Source: an uncultured Acidimicrobiales bacterium (GTDB lineage: Bacteria > Actinomycetota > Acidimicrobiia > Acidimicrobiales > CATQHL01). Taken from it: a stretch of 64,000 nucleotides of DNA. Below, one piece after another: positions 57,838 through 64,000 of this stretch; positions within the stretch are counted from its first letter, which is position 1; the number at the start of each line of letters is the position of its first letter. Location: positions 588,676 through 652,675 of the forward strand of contig CATQHL010000001.1 of the NCBI GenBank assembly GCA_958295925.1, read 5' to 3'. A program made the translations under genes and the position numbers. The notes under the pieces were generated by a model. That model ran no database searches, was not told the DNA's origin, and saw nothing but the letters and a program-made list of their open reading frames with translations.

Positions 57838-58098
57838 TTAGCGACGTAGGCCCAGATCGGAAACCAGCGCTCGGTAGCGCTCAATGTCATTGTCCCTGAG
57901 GTAGTCAAGCAGGCGGCGGCGCCTCCCTACCAGCATCAGCAGCCCTCGACGACCATGGTGGTCTTTAGAATGCTGCTTCAGATGTTCAGTAAGGTGGGCA
58001 ATCCTGCTGGTAAGCAGCGCCACCTGCACTTCGGTCGACCCAACGTCGGTGTCGTGCCTGCGGTGCCTGCCGATTGTCTCAGCCTTGGGGGGTAGCAT
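57838..58098 (-). CDS. rpsO: Ribosomal protein S15
   Basis: The product is 86 residues from ATG 58098; GTG 58101 would add one. S15 signatures are present: '[19 protein letters not shown]', '[19 protein letters not shown]' and '[11 protein letters not shown]'. It binds 16S rRNA early in small-subunit assembly. The ATG overlaps the stop of a 54-codon frame upstream (TGATG), suggesting translational coupling. A GGCGG/CCGCC hairpin without a T-tract lies in the rpsO-pnp gap near 57700. Confidence 0.95.
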   Translation of the reverse strand: MLPPKAETIGRHRRHDTDVGSTEVQVALLTSRIAHLTEHLKQHSKDHHGRRGLLMLVGRRRRLLDYLRDNDIERYRALVSDLGLRR

Positions 58099-58262
58099 CA
58101 CTTCCTTGCCTGTCCAACGACCCTGAAACCGTCCTCAAGAAGGCGCAGTGAAACGTCCTGCCTGTTTGCGTCGCCCAGAATCTCGCCATGACTGACTCTT
58201 CTTAGATCAATTTTCTCGACCCTGGGTGCGATTCGACCGAATCTTTCGATCGATTCTTCCAT
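58098..58262 (-). CDS. Possible small protein upstream of rpsO
   Basis: A 54-residue frame from ATG 58262 ends TGA overlapping the rpsO ATG. The translation ([22 protein letters not shown]...[11 protein letters not shown]) is balanced in composition and looks protein-like. There is a weak AGGAAAG about 16 bases upstream. I do not recognise a family. It could instead be leader RNA for S15 control. Confidence 0.35.
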   Translation of the reverse strand: MEESIERFGRIAPRVEKIDLRRVSHGEILGDANRQDVSLRLLEDGFRVVGQARK

Positions 58263-58296
58263 TTGGTATTTAGCCGTTCTTTCCTAGTCTGGTTTG

Positions 58297-58302
58297 ATTA
58301 TA
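58297..58302 (-). promoter_or_regulatory. Candidate -10 element of the rpsO promoter
   Basis: The minus strand reads TATAAT here, 35 bases before ATG 58262, in the 119-bp gap after the truB stop. No good -35 match is seen at 17 bp. Confidence 0.35.
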
Positions 58303-58381
58303 CACGAGTCCAGACCTCTTACACACACGCTTGCCGACGACGACGGAATCATCCTGATCGGAAGTGCTTCAACCTGAGAAC

Positions 58382-59731
58382 TCAACCCGCGGAAGCGAGC
58401 ACGACTGCCGGCTTCAGCAGGTTCCCGCTCCTCTCGTATACAGCCAGGAGATCTCCCTGGGAATTATGCACGGCGTATGGCCCGTCACCCTCTGCGGCGA
58501 GCTCAACCGGCAAGAACCGCCCAAAGCTCACTAGCCGCGCCTGCTCGTCATCGACGCTGACTGAGGGATAGTCCCTGAGACCGACTGCGGGGGGCAGGAG
58601 TTCCAGGGAATCCACCGGGCGCCCGTCGTTGACGGTGAAAGACCCGACTGCTGTTCGACGCAAGGAGCGGAGATGCGCCCCGCCACCCAATGAGCGCCCC
58701 CAGTCCTCGGCAAGGGTGCGGACATAGGTGCCGGAACCGCACGCAACCTGAATACGCGCCAGAGGGCGCTCCCCTGCCTCAAAATCCAAGACGTCGAAAC
58801 GGCTCACACGGACTTTGCGGGGTTGCCTTTCCACAGTAAGACCTTCCCTGGCCAAGTTGTGCAGGCGACGGCCGTCCACCTTCAAGGCGGAGACCATGGG
58901 GGGCGTCTGGGAGGTTTCGCCCAGCAAGCCCCTGGCAGCCTCGGATGCCGCAGTGCGGCCGAGGCGAGACATGTCCCAGGTCTGCGTGACTTCGCCGGAG
59001 GCGTCGCCGGTTGTGGTCTGTGCACCGAGGACAACCTCAGCCTCGTACTCCTTTCCCAAGGCGGTCACGAAACGCAAAAGGCGGGTGGCCTTCCCGAATC
59101 CCAAAATCAGCACGCCCGTGGCATCAGGATCGAGAGTCCCTGCGTGGCCCACCCGTCGCACCCCCAGAAGCTTGCGCGCCCTGGCCACCACGTCGTGAGA
59201 GGTGCACCCCGCCGCCTTGTCGACCACGGCGAATCCGCCAAGCGGATTAACCGTCGATGGTTCCTCCACCGACGGTTCCGCCGCCGGGACGCTCGTCTCG
59301 GGCCAGGAGGTGTCCCTCGCTTTGGATGGGGTGTTGGGCTCGACGTGGGCGGAAACCCGCCCGGCTGGCGGGGGGGCCGCCTCCATGCCCCGGAGGATGG
59401 CCTCGATCCGCGCACCCGAGTGCATGGACGAATCGGGGGAGAAGACCAGCCTGGGAACCCTTTTGAGACGGCTCTCCGACCGCACGGCCTCCCCAAAACG
59501 ACGCCGGTAGCCCGCCAGCACCTCGGCAGCAACGGACTCTTCGTCGGGGTCGAGATGAAGGGTTGAAAAATAGACGGTGGCAACGCTGAGCTCGCGATCT
59601 GTCTTCACGCCCGTGATTGTCACAAACTCCAGTTCCTCGTCGGCTATGCGCGCCAACTCGTCGGCAAGAATCCGCCGGAGCAGCTCCCCAAGCCGCTCTC
59701 CCCGCTCGTAACCCCTCTCGTAGCGAGCCAT
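58382..59731 (-). CDS. Fused ribosome-binding factor A and tRNA pseudouridine(55) synthase B
   Basis: One uninterrupted frame of 449 residues from ATG 59731. Residues 1-118 are RbfA ('RLGELLRRILADELARI', 'VYFSTL', 'RVPRLVFSPDSSMHSGARIE'), a 30S maturation factor. Residues 119-162 form a Pro/Ser/Glu-rich linker. Residues 163-449 are TruB with the catalytic HAGTLDPDATG (D201), then 'ALGKEYEAEV', 'QTPPMVSALKVDGRRLH' and 'CGSGTYVRTLAED', which makes pseudouridine 55 in tRNA. The two genes are normally separate neighbours, so the fusion follows loss of the stop/start between them. It begins 10 bases after infB. The frame continues upstream into infB but has no RbfA character there. Confidence 0.9.
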   Translation of the reverse strand: MARYERGYERGERLGELLRRILADELARIADEELEFVTITGVKTDRELSVATVYFSTLHLDPDEESVAAEVLAGYRRRFGEAVRSESRLKRVPRLVFSPDSSMHSGARIEAILRGMEAAPPPAGRVSAHVEPNTPSKARDTSWPETSVPAAEPSVEEPSTVNPLGGFAVVDKAAGCTSHDVVARARKLLGVRRVGHAGTLDPDATGVLILGFGKATRLLRFVTALGKEYEAEVVLGAQTTTGDASGEVTQTWDMSRLGRTAASEAARGLLGETSQTPPMVSALKVDGRRLHNLAREGLTVERQPRKVRVSRFDVLDFEAGERPLARIQVACGSGTYVRTLAEDWGRSLGGGAHLRSLRRTAVGSFTVNDGRPVDSLELLPPAVGLRDYPSVSVDDEQARLVSFGRFLPVELAAEGDGPYAVHNSQGDLLAVYERSGNLLKPAVVLASAG

Positions 59732-59741
59732 CCCCGCCAGT

Positions 59742-62700
59742 TCAGGTCGGCAGGATTTCGTGTTCGGCGTATGTCTCGATGACGTCCCCAGGCTTGAGGT
59801 CGCTGAAGCCGGACAACCCGATTCCGCATTCAAATCCCGAACGCACTTCAGCCACGTCATCTTGGAAGCGCCGCAGTGAGCTGATCGCCCCTTTCCAGAT
59901 AACGCCGCCGTCGCGCAGGAAGCGCACCTTGTCGCCCCTTCGGATTGTGCCGTGGAGGACATAGCATCCTGCCACCGCCCCTACGCCGCGGATTCTGAAG
60001 ACAGCCCTCACCTCAGCCTCGCCGGTTACTTCCTCCTCAATTGTGGGAGTGAGCAACCCCAGCAAAGCCGACTCGATGTCTTCGATGACCTTGTAGATGA
60101 TCTCGTAGACCCGAATTTCCACTTTCTCGGTCTCGGCTAGGGAGCGGGCCTTGCGGTCTGGTCGGATGTTGAACCCAATGATCGTTGCATCTGTGGTTTT
60201 TGCGAGTGCGATGTCGTTCTCAGAAATCGCGCCTACGCCGCTGTGAACGAACGAGAGGCTCACATCGTCGCGCACGATCTTGCCAAGGCTGTCACGGATG
60301 GCTTCCAGTGAACCGTTCGTGTCGGCCTTGACGATGAGCTTCAGCAATGCCGGCGAACCGGCCTTAATCTCGCTGAAGATGTCCTCGAGCCGTCCGCCGC
60401 CGGAGTTGGCGGCGACATCCTTGCCAAGGCTGGCCACTCGCTGCCAGTAGCCCCGGACGCCTGCAACCTTCGATGCCACCTTGTCGCTGGGGGCGACTGT
60501 GAAGGGGGTCCCGGCGGAGGCGACCTCGGAAAGGCCCATTACACGAACCGGGGTGCCGGGTGCCGCCTCACGCATCTGCTGACCCAGGTCGTTCACCAGG
60601 GCTCGGACACGCCCCCATGCAGAACCGGCAACGATGGGGTCGCCCACTCGGAGCATGCCGTCTTGAATCAGGAGCGTGGAAACCGGGCCTCTCCCGATGT
60701 CGAGACGTGACTCCAGAACCACTCCCTCGGCTAAACCGTCGTTGTGGGCGCTGATCTCTGCCACCTCGGCGACCAACAGGATGTGTTCCAGCAGATCCTC
60801 GGTGCCGATATTTTCAAGCGCGGATACTTGCACGGTAACTGTGTCGCCGCCCCAGGATTCCGGCACGAGGTTGTGCTCGACCAACTGCTGCATCACCCGC
60901 GTCGGGTCTGCGTTTTGCTTGTCGATTTTGTTGAGGGCAACCACGATTGGAACTTCCGCGGCCCTGGCGTGCGAGATCGCCTCCACCGTCTGCGGCATGA
61001 CCCCGTCGTCGGCCGCTACCACCAGCACCACAATGTCGGTGACGTCTGCCCCGCGCGCCCGCATGGCCGTGAACGCCTCGTGGCCTGGAGTGTCGATGAA
61101 GGTGATGCTTCTTCCGTTGCGGCGTACCTGGTAGGCCCCGATGTGCTGGGTGATGCCGCCCGCCTCACCGTCAACCACGTTCGAGTTTCGAATCTGATCG
61201 AGCAGTTTCGTCTTCCCATGGTCGACGTGGCCCATCATGGTCACAATCGGCGGCCGAGGCTGCGGGTCTCCACCCGCGCCGCGGTCTATCTCGAGGAGCG
61301 CCTTCAGCTCGGCTTCCTGCTCCTGACCAGGGGCGACCAGCTTGATCTTCACACCCAGGTCGTCGGCGAACAGCTCGATCATCTCATCTGTCAACGGCTG
61401 CGTGGAGGTGACCATCTCACCGTTATCGAGCATGAATCTCACCACGTCCGCTGTCGTTCGGCTCATCTTCACTGCTAGCTCGGCGGGAGTGCTGAGCCGT
61501 TCCACCACCACTTCGCCCTTGGGCACGGGGGCGTCCTCCGGCGAGTAGACAGGAATGTCCACCGGGCGGAGATCTTCAACCGACCGGCGACGGCGCCTCG
61601 TCTTCTTCCTTCGCTGCGGGCGCCCCGCAGGGGTTCCGCGTGCGCCTGGGCGAACGGGTGCCCTCCGGGTGCCCGGGGGCCCGGCACCTGGGGCCGACGG
61701 CCTGCGCGCCGACGGAGCTGAATCGGTTGATTGCCCACTGCTGGGATCGTTGCGCCTCGAAGGGGATGCGCCCTCTCGCCGGGGCATGCGCGGAGGTGGG
61801 CGCCGCAGTGGGGGAGGCGGGGGGATGGGCTTGCCCGAAACCGACCTGAGGGTTCCGGAAGGAGGAGGAGTGGGTGGCGTGCCGGGCGATCCCGAGAACG
61901 GGACGTCCCCAGGCCCTCTAGGTGAGGTGGGAAGCCCTTCCGGCAACGAAACCTGGGCCGGGGGGCGCTCCGGGCGGGGCGGGCGGGCAGTGCTGCCGCT
62001 GGAGGTGACAACCCGCCGGGTTCTGGGGGGATCCCGCCTGACCCCAGGAGGCCTTGGTGCGCGGGGCGGAGAAGCAGGTGGAGGCGCAGATGGCGGCGGC
62101 GGCGCAGACGGCGCGGGCGCGGGAGGTGCGGGCGCGGCGGCGGGCGCAGGCGCGGCAGGCGGAGCGGGCGCGGCGGCGGGAGACGGCGCGGGCGGCGCAG
62201 GCGCGGGAGGCGGCGCGGGCGGCGCGGGCGCAGAGGGCGCAGACGACGCAGCAGGCGCAGACGACGCAGCAGGCGCAGAGGGCGCGGGCGCAGGCGGGGC
62301 GGGCGCAGGCGCAGAGGGCGCGGGCGGCGGCGCGGGCGCAGGCGGGGCGGGCGCAGGCGCTGCGACAGCAGGCGGGGCGGGCACGGGCGCGGCAGTCGGC
62401 GCGGGCACGGGCGGCGCAGGCGCAGGCGGGGCAGACGGCGCGGGCGGGGCGAGCCCAGACGAAGAGACAGGAGTGGCTGCTGGCCCGATCCTCGAAGGAT
62501 CTGGCTTCTCGCTCGCAGATGGGAGGTCCGGTTCGGTTTCGCCATCCGAAACCCCTGGCGGCGAAAGAGGGGGTGTTATCGTCTCTGCCTTCAATGGAGG
62601 AGTTTCCGGCTGATCCCTGACGGCGTCAGAAATGTCCGCGGCAACCACCTTCTGATCTGCTGTGGCTACCTCCTCCTCTGAACTGGGCTCCGGCTCGTCG

Positions 62701-62900
62701 CTCTCAGGTTCCTCCTCGGAAACCACTGGCGCAAGATTTTCCCGCTCAACCTTCAGCCTTACCCGATAGGCGTGCGGCTCGTCCATGCTTGAAGAGGACG
62801 AAGTGGCCCTTATTCCCATCGACTTGCAAAGCTTGAGGCACTCCGATGGGGTAATTCCAAGCTCTCGAGCCAGTTCGTAGACCCTGACCTTCTTCGCCAT
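59742..62900 (-). CDS. infB: Translation initiation factor IF-2 with long Pro/Ala-rich region
   Basis: The product is about 1052 residues from ATG 62900 (MAKKVRVYELARELGITPSE, the IF2N domain). Residues about 65-420 are a low-complexity stretch of Ala/Pro then Pro/Arg/Gly. A second IF2N ('DVVRFMLDNGEMV') precedes the GTPase: G1 GHVDHGKTK, G3 DTPGHEAF, G4 NKIDK. The C-terminus has the fMet-tRNA-binding part ('FNIRPDRKARSLAE...RVYEIIY'). It positions initiator tRNA on the 30S subunit. The Ala/Pro block is coded by strongly repetitive GC-rich DNA and gives long spurious frames on both strands. Confidence 0.95.
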   Translation of the reverse strand: MAKKVRVYELARELGITPSECLKLCKSMGIRATSSSSSMDEPHAYRVRLKVERENLAPVVSEEEPESDEPEPSSEEEVATADQKVVAADISDAVRDQPETPPLKAETITPPLSPPGVSDGETEPDLPSASEKPDPSRIGPAATPVSSSGLAPPAPSAPPAPAPPVPAPTAAPVPAPPAVAAPAPAPPAPAPPPAPSAPAPAPPAPAPSAPAASSAPAASSAPSAPAPPAPPPAPAPPAPSPAAAPAPPAAPAPAAAPAPPAPAPSAPPPPSAPPPASPPRAPRPPGVRRDPPRTRRVVTSSGSTARPPRPERPPAQVSLPEGLPTSPRGPGDVPFSGSPGTPPTPPPSGTLRSVSGKPIPPPPPLRRPPPRMPRREGASPSRRNDPSSGQSTDSAPSARRPSAPGAGPPGTRRAPVRPGARGTPAGRPQRRKKTRRRRRSVEDLRPVDIPVYSPEDAPVPKGEVVVERLSTPAELAVKMSRTTADVVRFMLDNGEMVTSTQPLTDEMIELFADDLGVKIKLVAPGQEQEAELKALLEIDRGAGGDPQPRPPIVTMMGHVDHGKTKLLDQIRNSNVVDGEAGGITQHIGAYQVRRNGRSITFIDTPGHEAFTAMRARGADVTDIVVLVVAADDGVMPQTVEAISHARAAEVPIVVALNKIDKQNADPTRVMQQLVEHNLVPESWGGDTVTVQVSALENIGTEDLLEHILLVAEVAEISAHNDGLAEGVVLESRLDIGRGPVSTLLIQDGMLRVGDPIVAGSAWGRVRALVNDLGQQMREAAPGTPVRVMGLSEVASAGTPFTVAPSDKVASKVAGVRGYWQRVASLGKDVAANSGGGRLEDIFSEIKAGSPALLKLIVKADTNGSLEAIRDSLGKIVRDDVSLSFVHSGVGAISENDIALAKTTDATIIGFNIRPDRKARSLAETEKVEIRVYEIIYKVIEDIESALLGLLTPTIEEEVTGEAEVRAVFRIRGVGAVAGCYVLHGTIRRGDKVRFLRDGGVIWKGAISSLRRFQDDVAEVRSGFECGIGLSGFSDLKPGDVIETYAEHEILPT

Positions 62901-62913
62901 GCGCTCTGGCCTC

Positions 62914-63285
62914 TTAGATTCGAGCCTCGCGCCGCAAGTCAAACTGCGGGGAGTGTCCCTGAAGGCTGCCCTTAAAGTCCTCTACTGCCTCGTGGGGAAT
63001 GCTGAGTCGAAAAGCGCGTCTCAGTCGGGCGGGCTCGCAGGCTCGTTTTAAACAGTCAGGAGAGCCGGAACAGACCCACGCCCCCCTTCCGGGAAGGGAT
63101 CGACCCAACCTCAGCACTCCATCTGCATAGACGATTCGCAGCAAATCGCCAGGCGAACGAACCCTGCGACAGCCAATGCACGTCCGAAACGAATCGGCGC
63201 CTTTCCTGCCTATGACTACCGTCCCCTGATTCGCGACGAGTCCACCCTGGCTGCTGATCCGTCGTTTGTGCTGGTGCCCGACCAC
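62914..63285 (-). CDS. ylxR: YlxR (DUF448) RNA-binding protein
   Basis: About 123 residues. It contains the YlxR core 'RTCIGCRRVRSPGDLLRIV', 'GRGAWVC', a later Cys pair region ('SPDCLKRA') and 'LRRAFR'. It lies in the usual place between nusA and infB. The only reasonable start is GTG 63285, which overlaps the end of nusA by 70 bases. The N-terminal 30 residues are therefore uncertain. It may modulate transcription or RNase P; the function is not settled. Confidence 0.85.
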   Translation of the reverse strand: MVGHQHKRRISSQGGLVANQGTVVIGRKGADSFRTCIGCRRVRSPGDLLRIVYADGVLRLGRSLPGRGAWVCSGSPDCLKRACEPARLRRAFRLSIPHEAVEDFKGSLQGHSPQFDLRREARI

Positions 63286-64000
63286 TCGTCAAGCGAGATA
63301 GGCGTCCCTCCGTCTGCGGGCTGCCACATCTGCTGGCCGGTTTCTGCGTCGACCGTCCACTCCCCCTCTGCCCAGTCCACTTCGCCGTACGCGGCTTCAG
63401 CCGCAACCTGAGACTTGCTCTTGATCTGGATGCGCCACCCCGTGAGGCGAGCCGCCAGACGTGCGTTTTGCCCCTCTTTGCCTATGGCGAGGGAGAGCTG
63501 GTGATCTTTCACGATTGCCTCAGCGCTCCGCTCCTCTTCGTTGAGGCGAACCTCCTCGGTGGTTGCAGGAGCCAGCGCCTTCATGATGAACTCCGCCAGG
63601 TCATCCGTGTAAGTGACTATGTCGATCTTCTCTCCACGCAACTCGTTGACCACGTTGCGTACCCTGGCGCCGCGCGCCCCCACGCACGCCCCCACCGGAT
63701 CCACGTTTTCCACGTTGGAAAAGACAGCAATCTTCGTACGGTGCCCGGGCTCCCTGGCGCAGGCTTTGACTTCCACTGTCCCGTCGGCAATTTCGGGCAC
63801 CTCGAGCTCGAAGAGGCACTTCACCAGCCCGGGGTGCGTTCTGCTGACCACTATCTGCGGCCCTCTGGCCGTGCGACGAACCTCCACAATGTAAGCCTTG
63901 AGGCGGCTGGAAGGATCGGGGCGCTCGAAAGGCACCTGCTCGGACTGAGGAAGAAGGGCCTCCACCCTGCCTAGGTCCAGGAGGGTGTACCTGGAGTCGC
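63216..64000 (-). CDS. nusA: Transcription termination/antitermination factor NusA, N-terminus outside window
   Basis: The frame is open to the window edge, with about 260 residues visible. Features are the end of the S1 domain region ('LLPQSEQVPFERPDPSSRLKAYIVEV'), 'GPQIVVSRTHPGLVKCLFELEVPEI', and the two KH domains with 'VGACVGARGARVRNVVNELRGEKIDIV' and 'LSLAIGKEGQNARLAARLTGWRI'. It binds RNA polymerase and nascent RNA at pauses. It heads the nusA-ylxR-infB-rbfA/truB group. The Asp/Glu/Trp-rich C-terminus ('WAEGEWTVDAETGQQMW') is lineage-specific. Confidence 0.94.
   Translation of the reverse strand, partial: DSRYTLLDLGRVEALLPQSEQVPFERPDPSSRLKAYIVEVRRTARGPQIVVSRTHPGLVKCLFELEVPEIADGTVEVKACAREPGHRTKIAVFSNVENVDPVGACVGARGARVRNVVNELRGEKIDIVTYTDDLAEFIMKALAPATTEEVRLNEEERSAEAIVKDHQLSLAIGKEGQNARLAARLTGWRIQIKSKSQVAAEAAYGEVDWAEGEWTVDAETGQQMWQPADGGTPISLDEWSGTSTNDGSAARVDSSRIRGR

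Noticed and set aside
59732..59962. N-terminal extension of the RbfA-TruB frame
   Set aside because: It overlaps infB in another frame with no RbfA character; ATG 59731 matches the RbfA start.
61475..62613. Long frames on both strands over the IF-2 Ala/Pro region
   Set aside because: They are Arg/Pro/Leu- or Gly/Ala-only low-complexity shadows of the infB repeat region.

Overview
The window is high-GC chromosomal DNA from an actinobacterium. Direct indicators are a mycothiol-dependent formaldehyde dehydrogenase (mscR), the dapA-rnj-ftsK and nusA-ylxR-infB gene orders, and secreted proteins with Thr/Pro linkers of the TTTTVPP type. The linker style suggests an uncultivated Acidimicrobiia-like lineage; that placement is inference.

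Layout. 1-6.1 kb: start of an acyl-CoA carboxylase beta-subunit gene (minus, cut by the window edge), a divergent HtrA-like lipoprotein with a long Ala-rich coiled coil, and a three-gene molybdenum hydroxylase operon (FAD, 2Fe-2S and Mo subunits). 6.1-18.8 kb: an AT-richer accessory island. It carries a tRNA-guanine-transglycosylase paralogue of the DpdA type, a UvrD-like helicase, a Cas4/AddB-like Fe-S nuclease and an XRE-ImmA/IrrE regulator on the plus strand; cutA, a Thr-rich lipoprotein and a Rieske protein; then a minus-strand restriction-modification-like operon (DNA methyltransferase, small protein, GHKL ATPase, PD-(D/E)XK-like protein). 18.9-31.7 kb: housekeeping genes, all minus: SURF1, dapA, rnj, ftsK, secA, prfB, ftsE, ftsX, mscR.

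31.9-54 kb: a roughly 22-kb plus-strand cluster of duplicated surface-protein genes. It has two Cys-rich metzincin-like proteins (the second has lost its export signal through a deletion and frameshift) and five lipoproteins built from Cys-paired RCC1 repeats. Every RCC1 lipoprotein carries 14 repeats, or 28 in one case, which fits pairs of seven-bladed propellers. The last three copies are a recent tandem array of about 2.65 kb per unit, separated by 15-bp repeats that carry in-frame stop codons. Sequence differences between recent copies are concentrated in repeats 7-8.

54-64 kb: core genes on the minus strand: dapB, pnp (RGG-rich tail), rpsO, a fused rbfA-truB gene, infB, ylxR and nusA (cut by the window edge).

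The most promising undescribed material is (1) the DpdA-helicase-nuclease-ImmA operon, (2) the GHKL-ATPase restriction-like operon, and (3) the metalloprotease/RCC1 surface-protein cluster with its focused variability. All functional statements come from motifs read by eye; no database search was possible.
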